Below, piece by piece: positions 1-8,275 of a stretch of 64,000 bases of DNA; the first letter of the stretch is position 1; each line of letters starts with the position of its first letter. Below the pieces are notes generated by a model. It was not told the DNA's origin and did not search any database. It saw only the letters and a program-made list of their open reading frames with translations. The translations under genes were made by a program, and so were the position numbers. Origin of the DNA: Pseudomonas fluorescens (GTDB taxonomy: Bacteria; Pseudomonadota; Gammaproteobacteria; Pseudomonadales; Pseudomonadaceae); contig LR782234.1 in NCBI GenBank assembly GCA_902825215.1, positions 3,472,001 through 3,536,000 on the forward strand, written 5' to 3'.

Positions 1-180
1 GATCGTTCATGGGCACCTCATTCATAGTCCAGCATTGTTGTTCCAGCACGACTGGAAAAAACGTCGGCTTGTAACGTTCGAAGCCGCACGCTATGGATTC
101 GTTCAATACATCGCAGCCTGATGCCAAGCGACTACAGTCAACGTGACGCGTTGTGTCAGCTGCAGAGGTGTGGGCTGGGC

Positions 181-413
181 TGCCGCTATCGCTGGCAAGC
201 CAGCTCCCACACAGTTTTGCAGTGGTGCAGGAATAGCCGACACACCCCTTTCCCTGTGGGAGCGAGCCTGCTCGCGAAGCGTTGTGTCAGCTGCGGATGA
301 GTTGGCTGGACGGACGCCTTCGCGAGCAGGCTCGCTCCTACAGGGATTGCCGGCGTGCACCAATTTTCGGCAACACCAAGGATGACTGTGGGAGCTGGCT
401 TGCCAGCGATGGC
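181..413. repeat. Flanking REP pair in a REP cluster
   Basis: The first 432 bases hold no gene I can support. A REP of the GTGGGAGCTGGCTTGCCAGCGAT type lies inverted at 181-214 and again in forward orientation at 386-413, so the two face each other around the REPIN at 254-345. A short direct repeat containing TTGTGTCAGCTGC occurs near 152 and again near 282. The cluster lies downstream of the minus-strand uvrA2-like gene. I infer that it can act as a 3' transcript boundary. REP elements are a known class of non-autonomous palindromic repeats in Pseudomonas; no RAYT transposase gene is in this window. Confidence 0.7.
254..345. repeat. REPIN (inverted REP doublet)
   Basis: The arm at 254-281 (CTGTGGGAGCGAGCCTGCTCGC..) is answered by an inverted arm at 314-345, with a mismatch in the right arm (CTCCTACAGG where CTCCCACAGG would be perfect). 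About 32 bases separate the arms. This is the same family as the pair at 8152-8249. Such doublets are the mobile form of REP sequences in fluorescent pseudomonads and fold into long hairpins. Confidence 0.75.
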
Positions 414-432
414 GCCAGTCCAGACGCCGCCG

Positions 433-3066
433 TCATCGGTTCAGGGCACGCGCGAGAAACGCCGCCGTCTTGCTTTTCTTGCTGGCGGCAACTTTTTGCG
501 GTGTGCCGGCGGCGACGATTCTGCCGCCCTGATCCCCCGCACCCGGGCCGATGTCGATCACCCAGTCACTCTGCGCGACCACGCGCATTTCATGCTCGAC
601 CACAATCACCGTGTGCCCCGCCGTCACCAGCGTATCCAGTTGCTCCAGCAGCCGATCGACATCGCGCGGGTGCAATCCGGTGGTTGGTTCGTCGAGCACA
701 TACAAGGTCGCGCCGCGCTGGCTGCGCTGCAATTCAGTGGCGAGTTTGATGCGCTGCGCCTCACCGCCGGACAACTCGGTGGCCGGCTGCCCGAGGCGCA
801 GGTAACCGAGGCCAATGTCGCGCAGCACTTCCAGGGAGCGGCGAATCGCCGGTTGCTCGGCAAACACCGTCACCGCTTCATCGACGGTCAGCTGCAGCAC
901 TTGGGCGATGCTCAAGCCTTGCCAGAGAACCGCCAGCGTCTGCGGGTTGTAGCGCGCGCCATGACAGGTCGGGCACGGCGCATAAACGCTGGGCATGAAC
1001 AGCAATTCGACACTGACAAACCCCTCGCCTTCGCAAGTGGCGCAGCGGCCCTTGGCGACGTTGAAGGAAAACTGCCCGGCGTCGTAACCCTCGGCGCGCG
1101 CTGCATCGGTCGCGGCAAACAGTTTGCGCACATTGTCGAACAGCCCGGTATACGTCGCCAGATTGGAGCGTGGCGTGCGGCCGATAGGCTTCTGATCGAC
1201 TTGCACCAGACGCTTGATCGATTCCAGCCCCGTCGTGACCTGGCCGCCGCTGACCTGCGGCGCATCGTCTTCAAGGCTGAGTTCTTCCGGCTCGGCCTCT
1301 ACCGTCGGCCGGCCCAGTTGCGCGCCGACCAGTTCGAGCAAGGCCTGGCTGACCAGACTCGATTTGCCGGAGCCGGACACGCCGGTCACCGAAGTGAAGC
1401 AGCCCAAGGGAAATTCGGCACTGAGGTTGTTCAGGTTATTGCGGGTGATGCCCTCGAGCTTCAGCCACGCCGAGGGCTTACGTGCCGCCCGTGGCGGACG
1501 CTGCGCTTCGCCGAACAGATAGGGCCGGGTCTGCGACGACTCGACCTCGGCCAGACCGGCTGGCGGTCCGCTGTATAACACCTGCCCCCCCTTCTCGCCC
1601 GCCGCCGGCCCGACATCGATCAGCCAGTCGGCGCGGCGCATGGTCTCCACATCATGCTCGACCACGAACAGCGTGTTGCCGTCCGCCTTCAATCGTTGAA
1701 GCGCTTCGAACAACGCCTCGCCATCGGCTGGATGCAAACCGGCAGAGGGCTCGTCGAGTACGTAAATCACGCCGAACAACTGCGAGCCCAACTGCGTCGC
1801 CAGGCGCAAGCGCTGCAACTCGCCGGATGACAGCGTCGGCGTGCTGCGCTCGAGCGCCAGATAACCCAGGCCCAGATCGGTCAGGGTGCTGACCCGTTCG
1901 AGCAAATCCTCGGCGATGCGCTGTGCGGCAATCCGTTTCTCCAGCGACAGGTTCGGCGTGTGCCGCACATCCGGCGCGCTGGCATGACCACTGCCCCCGT
2001 GGGCCACGCGCTGCTGGCGGGCCTCGCGGGTTTGCGCATGGCTGAGGGTGGCGCTGCTTTCTTCAGCCTGTTCGAGATAATCCGCCGCCGCGACCGGGCG
2101 CAACACCTCTGCCAGTTGCAGCAACGGCATTTGCGACAGCGCACCGATGTCATGCCCGGCAAACGTCACCGACAACGCCTCGCGCTTCAGGCGTTTGCCT
2201 TCACACAACGGGCACGGGCTGCCGAGCATGAACTGCGAAACGCGCTTTTTCATCAGCGCACTTTGCGAGTGGGTAAAGGTGTGCAGGATGTAGCGACGGG
2301 CGCCGGTGAAGGTGCCTTGATAACTCGGTTCCATCTTGCGCTTGAGGGCGACGCGGGTTTCTTCCGGCGTCAGCCCGGCGTACACCGGCACCGTCGGGGT
2401 TTCTTCGGTGAAGAGAATCCAGTCGCGCTGCTTTTTCGGCAGTTTCTTCCATGGAATGTCGACATCGATACCCATCGTTACGAGGATATCGCGCAGGTTC
2501 TGTCCCTGCCACGCCAGCGGCCACGACGCCACCGCGCGCTGGCGGATGGTCAGGTTCGGGTCCGGCACCATCAGCGCCTCGGTGACTTCGTAGACGCGAC
2601 CGAGTCCGTGACATTCCGGGCAGGCGCCCTGCGGGGTATTCGGCGAAAAGTCCTCGGCGTACAACATCGGTTGCCCCGGCGGATAACTGCCGGCGCGCGA
2701 ATAGAGCATGCGGATAAGGCTGGACAACGTGGTCACGCTGCCCACCGATGAACGCGTACTCGGCGTACCGCGCTGTTGCTGCAGCGCCACGGCAGGCGGC
2801 AGGCCTTCGATGGAATCGACATCCGGCACGCCGACCTGATCGATCAGACGCCGCGCATAAGGCGCCACAGACTCGAAATAGCGCCGCTGCGCCTCGGCGT
2901 ACAGCGTCGAAAACGCTAGCGATGACTTGCCCGAACCGGACACCCCGGTGAACACCACCAAGGCGTCGCGAGGAATATCGACGTCAACATTTTTCAGGTT
3001 GTGTTCGCGGGCGCCGCGAACCCGGACCATGCCGGCGGGCGCTTTCGAGCTGCGTTTGGAAGTCAT
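433..3066 (-). CDS. UvrA2-type excinuclease ABC subunit A-like ATPase
   Basis: An 877-residue class II UvrA: a double ABC ATPase of the nucleotide-excision-repair family. Visible are a Walker A GVSGSGKS at residues 41-48, a second GVSGSGKS in the C-terminal half, the ABC signatures [12 protein letters not shown] and [12 protein letters not shown], two Walker B/D-loop stretches ([22 protein letters not shown]) and zinc-binding CxxC pairs (CPEC near 149, CATC/CPTC later). Canonical UvrA is about 940 residues; here the roughly 100-residue UvrB-binding insert is missing, because the sequence runs straight from [12 protein letters not shown] to the CPECHGLG zinc module. That absence defines UvrA2-like proteins, whose role (damage or antibiotic tolerance, possibly UvrB-independent) is poorly settled. 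It starts 31 bases after the sensor kinase stop on the same strand, so co-transcription is possible. Confidence 0.9.
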   Translation of the reverse strand: MTSKRSSKAPAGMVRVRGAREHNLKNVDVDIPRDALVVFTGVSGSGKSSLAFSTLYAEAQRRYFESVAPYARRLIDQVGVPDVDSIEGLPPAVALQQQRGTPSTRSSVGSVTTLSSLIRMLYSRAGSYPPGQPMLYAEDFSPNTPQGACPECHGLGRVYEVTEALMVPDPNLTIRQRAVASWPLAWQGQNLRDILVTMGIDVDIPWKKLPKKQRDWILFTEETPTVPVYAGLTPEETRVALKRKMEPSYQGTFTGARRYILHTFTHSQSALMKKRVSQFMLGSPCPLCEGKRLKREALSVTFAGHDIGALSQMPLLQLAEVLRPVAAADYLEQAEESSATLSHAQTREARQQRVAHGGSGHASAPDVRHTPNLSLEKRIAAQRIAEDLLERVSTLTDLGLGYLALERSTPTLSSGELQRLRLATQLGSQLFGVIYVLDEPSAGLHPADGEALFEALQRLKADGNTLFVVEHDVETMRRADWLIDVGPAAGEKGGQVLYSGPPAGLAEVESSQTRPYLFGEAQRPPRAARKPSAWLKLEGITRNNLNNLSAEFPLGCFTSVTGVSGSGKSSLVSQALLELVGAQLGRPTVEAEPEELSLEDDAPQVSGGQVTTGLESIKRLVQVDQKPIGRTPRSNLATYTGLFDNVRKLFAATDAARAEGYDAGQFSFNVAKGRCATCEGEGFVSVELLFMPSVYAPCPTCHGARYNPQTLAVLWQGLSIAQVLQLTVDEAVTVFAEQPAIRRSLEVLRDIGLGYLRLGQPATELSGGEAQRIKLATELQRSQRGATLYVLDEPTTGLHPRDVDRLLEQLDTLVTAGHTVIVVEHEMRVVAQSDWVIDIGPGAGDQGGRIVAAGTPQKVAASKKSKTAAFLARALNR

Positions 3067-3097
3067 CGGCCTGCCTTGCTGAAGGAGTGTGCAACGC

Positions 3098-5209
3098 TCA
3101 ACTGCTGAGGACCGCGCGGATCGTCTGCAGCAGGGCCTGCGGACTGTACGGCTTGCCGAGCAGATGGGTGTCGGGGCTGAGCTGGTGATTGCGCGAAATG
3201 ATGTCGCGGGTGTGCCCGGACGTGAACAGTACCGCCAGCGGCGGCGTCTGCACCTTGGCCCAGGCGAACAGATCGGAACTCTTGATCAGCCCGGGCATGA
3301 CCACGTCGGTAAAAATCAGATCGACGTCGGTGCCTTCGAGCAATATCTGCATCGCCACATCGCCATTGCCGGCCGTGACCACGCGATAACCTTCCTCGCG
3401 CAACAACTCGACCACCGAGGTGCGCACGGCATCGTTGTCCTCGACCACCAGAATCGTCTCGTTGCCGCCGCTCTGCTGGCGTTGCAGATTGGGCGATTCG
3501 TCGAGGATCGGGCGCAGACTGCGCGGGAAATACAACTGCACCCGCGTACCCTCGCCGATCCGGCTGTCGATCTCGACGTGGCCGCCGCTCTGCTTGACGA
3601 AGCCAAAGACCATGCTCAGGCCCAAACCAGTGCCCTGGCCATCGGCCTTGGTGGTGAAAAACGGCTCGAACACTTGCTCGAGAATATCCGGCGGGATACC
3701 GGCGCCGCTGTCACTGACCGCGACCCGCACGAAGTCACCGGGGCTGATGCCTTTACCGGCACAAAACGCGCTGTCGAGCTGGACGTTGGAGGCACTGAGG
3801 CCGATCACGCCCTCGCCTTTCATGGCATCGCGGGCATTGATCGCCAGGTTGAGAATGGCGTTTTCCAACTGATTGCGGTCGACGTAGACATGCCACGGTG
3901 CCGGCGGCAGCTGCACATCGATCTGGATGGTTTCGCCCAGCGCGCGCTGAAGTAATTCACCGACGCCTTCGAAGATCTGCTGCGGGTTGCATACTGCCGG
4001 TGACAGCGGCTGGCGCCGTGCAAACGCCAGCAGTTGCGAAGACAGCTTGGCGCCGCGCTCGACCGCTGCCAGCGAAGCACCGACCCGGCGCTGCACATTG
4101 GCGTTGTCCGGCTCATGCCGTGCGAGCAGATGCAGATTGCCGGCGATCACTTGCAGCAGATTATTGAAATCGTGTGCGACGCCGCCGGTCAATCCACCGA
4201 TCGATTCAAGTTTCTGCGACTGGCGCAACTGCTCTTCAGCCGCGAGCCGCGCCTCAACCTCTTCGGCTACGCGTTGCTCGAGGTTGCGAGTGAATTTGAG
4301 CAAGGATTCTTCGGCGTTCTTGCGCTCATGAATATCGATCAACACGCCGGGGAAGCGCAGCGGCGCGCCGTCGTCGTCGAATTCACAAGCGCCGCTGGCC
4401 AACACCCAGAGGTAACTGCCATCGCTGCGCAACACCCGATATTCGGCGTTATACGGCTCACCGGTTTGCACCGAATGGGCGACGCGTTCCTGCACCCAAG
4501 CGAGGTCATCGGGATGAATGCGCGAGTCGGCAATGTCCTGGGCCAGGTTGCTCAAGTCCTGGTCGGGCGGATAGGAAAAGGTCCGGGCGAAGCGCTCATC
4601 GGCCGAGAGTCGGTTGTTTTTGATGTCCCAGACAAACGAGCCGAGCAACGCCCCGGCATTCAGCGCCAGGCGCACCCGTTCGTTATCGGCGCGGTAGGCG
4701 TTTTCCGCTTCCTGACGCAGGCGTTCGGAGATCACCAGTTCGGTGGTTTCCACCACCATCGCCATCACACCGGCCGGCGCCCCCTCATCATTGGCCACCG
4801 GGCTGTAATAGAGATCGAGCCAGACGTCCTCCGGAACGCGATCGCGTAACAGCACTAAAAGTTTGTTGCGATAGGACAGCGTGCCGCCCGCCAGGCAGGT
4901 GTCGACCACATTGCGATTGAATTCGGCGACTTCCGGCCAGCCCAGCTCGACGGGCGCGCCGAGCAGATAAGGGTGACGACCGCCAGCGAACTGCGAATAG
5001 GCGTCGTTGTAGATCATGTAACCGGCACGGCCCCAGAGCATCACCATTGGCAGTGGCGAGGCCAGCATCAGTTGTACCGCGCTGCACAGGCTGGCCGGCC
5101 AACTGTGCAACGGGCCCAGCTCGGTGTGGCTCCAGTCGAACGCGCGGATGCGCTCGGCCATTTCGCCTTTCCAGCCGTCACAACCGTAGCTATCGGATAA
5201 AAACTGCAT
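3098..5209 (-). CDS. Hybrid sensor histidine kinase with receiver domain
   Basis: A 703-residue soluble hybrid kinase. The order is: an N-terminal sensory region (1-160, PAS/GAF-like with no clear membrane span), a PAS/PAC module (about 185-300, ending LIDIHERKNAE), a coiled linker (305-335), a dimerisation/phosphoacceptor helix with GGVAHDFNN (His346), an HATPase_c domain (N box NLAINARDAM, G1 DSGAGIPP, G2 GTGLGLS) and a C-terminal receiver (about 584-703) with phosphoacceptor Asp635 in LIFTDVVMPG. The H-box type (HDFNNLLQ) is common in Pseudomonas light- or stress-sensing hybrid kinases. No cognate regulator with a DNA-binding domain lies next to it. The signal and output are not visible. 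The neighbour downstream on the same strand is the uvrA2-like gene. Confidence 0.88.
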   Translation of the reverse strand: MQFLSDSYGCDGWKGEMAERIRAFDWSHTELGPLHSWPASLCSAVQLMLASPLPMVMLWGRAGYMIYNDAYSQFAGGRHPYLLGAPVELGWPEVAEFNRNVVDTCLAGGTLSYRNKLLVLLRDRVPEDVWLDLYYSPVANDEGAPAGVMAMVVETTELVISERLRQEAENAYRADNERVRLALNAGALLGSFVWDIKNNRLSADERFARTFSYPPDQDLSNLAQDIADSRIHPDDLAWVQERVAHSVQTGEPYNAEYRVLRSDGSYLWVLASGACEFDDDGAPLRFPGVLIDIHERKNAEESLLKFTRNLEQRVAEEVEARLAAEEQLRQSQKLESIGGLTGGVAHDFNNLLQVIAGNLHLLARHEPDNANVQRRVGASLAAVERGAKLSSQLLAFARRQPLSPAVCNPQQIFEGVGELLQRALGETIQIDVQLPPAPWHVYVDRNQLENAILNLAINARDAMKGEGVIGLSASNVQLDSAFCAGKGISPGDFVRVAVSDSGAGIPPDILEQVFEPFFTTKADGQGTGLGLSMVFGFVKQSGGHVEIDSRIGEGTRVQLYFPRSLRPILDESPNLQRQQSGGNETILVVEDNDAVRTSVVELLREEGYRVVTAGNGDVAMQILLEGTDVDLIFTDVVMPGLIKSSDLFAWAKVQTPPLAVLFTSGHTRDIISRNHQLSPDTHLLGKPYSPQALLQTIRAVLSS

Positions 5210-5342
5210 CGATTGACTCGGTGTCCTGTGGTGAATGCCCGATCTGTCGCGACGCCGGAACGACGCGACGCTCGTGTGTTTCGAGCGTCTTCGGTCGTAT
5301 TGGTTTCATCAGAGATTAGCCGATTTGTTGGCGTGCAGCCGA

Positions 5343-6032
5343 CTAGACGCCGATCAAGTGCTTGAGCGGGTGGTAGCCGGTTTTCATTTTCGCGGCGACG
5401 TCGAGAATGGCTTTCTCGATACCGTTCAGATGGGTGCAGGTCAGTTCGATGGCAGCGCTCTGGTTGCCGGCCTCGATGTGCTCGATCAGACGCAAATGTT
5501 CGTCGTCGCGGCAGACTTCGTGGCTGTCATCATCCAGTGCCGCGGCATACAGCGAGGCGCGGGAAATCAGCTTCTGGAACCAGTCGAGCAACACCGGGTT
5601 GTTCAGGCTGCGCGCCAGTTTGAGATGGAATTCACCCAGCAGGTAAATCAGCCGTTCGTGATCGCCCGCCGCGTGGGCTTCGTCTTCGAGCAGCAGGTGC
5701 GCGCGCAGGTCCTGCATCGCCGCCGGGTCTTTGCGCCGGCACAGTTCGGTGACGATGCCGATCTCGATCAGACGGCGGGTTTCGAACAGCGAACGCAGCT
5801 CTTCGTTGCTCGGTAATGACACCGACGCGCCCTTGTTGGGCTCGGTGGTGACCAGCCCTTCGGCTTCCAGTTGCTTGAGCGCCGCGCGCACCGAGGTGCG
5901 GCTGACATTGAACAGCTCGGCCAGCGAGGCCTCGCCCAGTTTCATCCCCGGACGCAGCGAACGCTTGCTGATCGCCTGGTAAACCCCTTGATAGACGCGG
6001 TCGACCGTGGTCTCCGGTTTCTTGTCGGTCAT
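5343..6032 (-). CDS. GntR-family regulator (FadR/FCD subfamily)
   Basis: A 229-residue transcription factor with an N-terminal winged helix (about 10-75, including LAELFNVSRTSVRAALKQLEAEGLV) and a C-terminal all-helical FCD ligand/metal domain (about 80-215; the conserved Asp and His residues of this fold are represented by EFHLKLAR and DDEHLRLIEHIEAG). FCD regulators usually sense small organic acids. The start is well supported by AAAGGAG eight bases upstream. No obvious target gene is adjacent: the neighbours are the sensor kinase downstream and an imperfect repeat upstream. The regulon cannot be read from this window. Confidence 0.88.
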   Translation of the reverse strand: MTDKKPETTVDRVYQGVYQAISKRSLRPGMKLGEASLAELFNVSRTSVRAALKQLEAEGLVTTEPNKGASVSLPSNEELRSLFETRRLIEIGIVTELCRRKDPAAMQDLRAHLLLEDEAHAAGDHERLIYLLGEFHLKLARSLNNPVLLDWFQKLISRASLYAAALDDDSHEVCRDDEHLRLIEHIEAGNQSAAIELTCTHLNGIEKAILDVAAKMKTGYHPLKHLIGV

Positions 6033-6142
6033 ACGAACACTCCTTTGGCGTCGGTTGGCCCGAGGCGCAGAATATCGACTTTGGCGTCAGGATACAGGGG
6101 TTTCGGTGGGGAGATGGCGCTGGGGGCTGGGGCTGACCACTT

Positions 6143-6246
6143 GATCGTTCCCACGCTCTGCGTGGGAATGCCGCCATGGACGCTCTGCGTCCACTGTGAC
6201 GCGGAGCGTCACGGGATGCATTCCCACGCAGAGCGTAGGAACGATC
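6143..6246. repeat. Cruciform intergenic repeat (GATCGTTCCCACGC type)
   Basis: Two 28-base arms (6143-6170 and 6219-6246) are reverse complements with a single mismatch. Inside them sit two further perfect small hairpins, GGACGC..GCGTCC and GTGACGC..GCGTCAC. The whole can fold into a cloverleaf-like cruciform. It lies between the GntR gene and the end of the lipoprotein operon. A fragment of the inner hairpin (GTGACGCGGAGCGT) recurs near 14090. I recognise this as a dispersed intergenic repeat type of fluorescent pseudomonads; its function is unknown. Confidence 0.75.
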
Positions 6247-6258
6247 ACTGGTAGTGGC

Positions 6259-6918
6259 TTAGTCGGTGCCGTATTTCGGCGAACGCGGGCCGTACAGCAG
6301 GCCTGCCGGGTGGCCGGCGGAGAGCAGGCGATTGCTCGCCACACCGGCAATCGGGTAGCCGGCGTCGGTGGAGCTGTTGATGATCTGCTTCACGGCGGCA
6401 GTGATCAGCATGCCGATCAGGCCGCCGCCACCGTTGTTGCCACCCTCTTCGCTCGATGCGCGCGCCGTACCGGTCCACAGCGTCGTGCCGCTTTTCAGGT
6501 CGACCAGTTTCGCCGTCGCGGTCACTGCGGTTTCGCTGCTGATCACCATGTAGCGAGTGCCGTATTCGGTCACAGTGATGTACAGCGCAGCATCCGCACC
6601 GAAGATTTCCTTCAGTTTGTTCGGCGGTGCCTGATGAATGTCATCGGGCGTGGTCATGCCGTTCTGGCGGAAGGTCTCATCGACCAGGGTGATCGGCAGG
6701 ACGTAGTAACCGGCCTCGGCCAGCGGGAACGTCACTTGCGACAACAAGCTGTAGGAAGCTTTCACGTCCGGCGAAGTATTGAGCGGCGGCAGGACCAGAA
6801 TGGTCTTCGGGCGTGCCTGTTTATACGCCGAGTAATCCACGGTTTTCGGCGCGACGCAGCCACCCAGTACGGTCAGCGCCAGACCGGCGATCAGCCATTT
6901 GCAGGTACGCAAGATCAT
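6259..6918 (-). CDS. DUF799-family lipoprotein (GNA1162-like)
   Basis: A 219-residue predicted lipoprotein, with a signal peptide ending in the lipobox LGGC (residues 18-21). The mature part begins VAPKTVDYSAYKQARPKTILVLPP, typical of the DUF799/GNA1162 family, which is seen with CsgG-like and DUF4810 lipoproteins. A glycine- and asparagine-rich stretch (EEGGNNGGGG) precedes a short hydrophobic helix near residue 165. It is the last gene of a three-gene operon: its ATG overlaps the DUF4810 stop codon (ATGA). By association it probably works with the CsgG-like protein at the outer membrane. The molecular role is unknown. Confidence 0.8.
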   Translation of the reverse strand: MILRTCKWLIAGLALTVLGGCVAPKTVDYSAYKQARPKTILVLPPLNTSPDVKASYSLLSQVTFPLAEAGYYVLPITLVDETFRQNGMTTPDDIHQAPPNKLKEIFGADAALYITVTEYGTRYMVISSETAVTATAKLVDLKSGTTLWTGTARASSEEGGNNGGGGLIGMLITAAVKQIINSSTDAGYPIAGVASNRLLSAGHPAGLLYGPRSPKYGTD

Positions 6919-7283
6919 TGGCTGACTCCGGCCTTGGCGTTTTTAAGCAAAAAGTCCATGTACGTGCCGGACTCGGGAAACAGCGTTTTTTCGGTATTGA
7001 ACTGCTGCACCATCTGATCGTCCTTGCCCATGCTCAGATAGAGCAGGCCCAGGTGCGCGTGGTAGCCCGGCGGTACGGCTTTGCCGGTCGAGCGGATTTT
7101 CTGCAGATCACGTTCCAGCGCTTCGGCCTGGGCTTCTTTCGGCTCTTCGCCTTTGAAGTACTCGTAGACCTGCGGCTCGTAGCCTTCCCACTGGTACAGG
7201 GTTTTCGGCCCGGCACAACCGGCCAGCAGCGTAGTGGCAGCCAGGGTCAGCGCCAGCAGCGGGCGCGACAGATTCAGCTTCAT
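6915..7283 (-). CDS. DUF4810-family small lipoprotein
   Basis: A 122-residue lipoprotein. The start at 7283 is chosen because AAGGAG lies upstream at good spacing and the protein then opens with a classic signal peptide (MKLNLSRPLLALTLAATTLLAGC, lipobox LAGC); the open frame extends further upstream but without such a signal. The mature protein begins AGPKTLYQWEGYEPQVYEYF, the hallmark of DUF4810, and has helical, TPR-like content (LGLLYLSMGKDDQMVQQF). It sits between the CsgG-like and DUF799 genes and overlaps the latter by four bases. This trio recurs as a unit in many proteobacteria and is presumed to form an outer-membrane assembly. Confidence 0.8.
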   Translation of the reverse strand: MKLNLSRPLLALTLAATTLLAGCAGPKTLYQWEGYEPQVYEYFKGEEPKEAQAEALERDLQKIRSTGKAVPPGYHAHLGLLYLSMGKDDQMVQQFNTEKTLFPESGTYMDFLLKNAKAGVSQ

Positions 7284-7311
7284 GGATGTTGCTCCTTGCA
7301 ATGGGCGTCGA

Positions 7312-7998
7312 TCAGTTGCCCGGTTTCCAGGCACCGGCGTTCATGCCATCGACCAGGCGATTGATCGCCTCGCGCATGGCCAGATCCAGGACTTTGCCGT
7401 TGAGGGTGGAGTCGTAGGCAGCGGTGCCACCGAAGCCGATGATTTCGCGGTTGGACAAGGCGTACTCGCCGGCGCCCTGGGTCGAATAGACCACTTCCGA
7501 GGTGCTGATATTGACGATGTTCAGGTTGACCTTGGCGTAGGCGACCTGGGTCTTGCCGCGACCGAGAATGCCGAACAACTGGTGGTCGCCGGTTTCCTTG
7601 CGGCCGAACTCGGTGACGTCACCGGTGACCACGTAATCAGCGCCTTTCAAACGCTGAGCCTGGCCTTTGATGGTGGCTTCCTGCTGGATTTCGCCCATGT
7701 TGTCGCGGTCCAGCACGCTGAAGCGGTTGGTCTGCTGCAAGTGAGTGATGAGGATGGTCTTGGCCTGGCCGCCGAGACGGTCGACGCCGTCGGAGAAGAT
7801 GCCGCGCATGTAGCTGGAGCGGTTGTCGAATTTGCCCACCGCCATTGGCACGCGAACACCGGTCCAGACCTGAGTGGCGCTTTCGACCTTGGCCACCGGA
7901 AGCGCGCGGGAGCTTTCCGTGGCGCAGCCGGACAGCGTGGTGGCCAGCGTGCCGAGCACGGCAATCGCCACGCCAGAGACCAACATCCGGGAGATCAT
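7312..7998 (-). CDS. CsgG/HfaB-family outer-membrane lipoprotein
   Basis: A 228-residue lipoprotein with signal peptide and lipobox LSGC. The CsgG-type fold is indicated by VAKVESATQVWTGVRVPMAVGKFDNRSSYMRGIF, by FSVLDRDNMGEIQQEATIKGQ, and by the C-terminal LAMREAINRLVDGMNAGAW. CsgG makes the curli secretion pore in enterics; here no curli subunit genes are present, and the partners are the DUF4810 and DUF799 lipoproteins. The start is uncertain by two codons. ATG at 7998 gives MISRML, while an in-frame GTG at 8004 sits 7 bases after AAGGAA and has the better-spaced ribosome site. It is the first gene of the three-gene operon. Confidence 0.82.
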   Translation of the reverse strand: MISRMLVSGVAIAVLGTLATTLSGCATESSRALPVAKVESATQVWTGVRVPMAVGKFDNRSSYMRGIFSDGVDRLGGQAKTILITHLQQTNRFSVLDRDNMGEIQQEATIKGQAQRLKGADYVVTGDVTEFGRKETGDHQLFGILGRGKTQVAYAKVNLNIVNISTSEVVYSTQGAGEYALSNREIIGFGGTAAYDSTLNGKVLDLAMREAINRLVDGMNAGAWKPGN

Positions 7999-8151
7999 TC
8001 TCACTGAGTATTTCCTTCTTGAAAAACGGGGTGTCCCGGCACGGCAAAGCGCTGGGCAGCAGAAAAGGGCCGGCATTATGACAAAGTGCCATCATTGATG
8101 ACAGGTTTTTTTGACGTCAAGAAACAAGCTGGGACTTCAGGCGCAATTGAC

Positions 8152-8249
8152 CCCCTGTGGGAGCGAGCCTGCTCGCGAAAGCGGTGTATCAGGCGAAGGC
8201 CGGGTTGAATGAAAGACCGCTTTCGCGAGCAGGCTCGCTCCCACAGGGG
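8152..8249. repeat. Perfect REPIN downstream of dnaE2
   Basis: Two 33-base arms (8152-8184 and 8217-8249) are exact reverse complements. They carry the REP core GTGGGAGCGAGCCTGCTCGCGAAAGCGG, with a 32-base spacer. It begins 27 bases beyond the dnaE2 stop codon, between the 3' end of the SOS operon and the promoter side of the CsgG operon. I infer a role as a 3' mRNA end or barrier. It is the best-preserved REPIN in the window, which suggests recent insertion. Confidence 0.85.
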
Positions 8250-8275
8250 TCGGGGTTGGGTTCAGGCGCGGGGAA

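Noticed and set aside
355..1578. A 407-codon plus-strand frame opposite the uvrA2-like gene
   Set aside because: Antisense shadow of the UvrA2 gene with no domain signature and no ribosome site.
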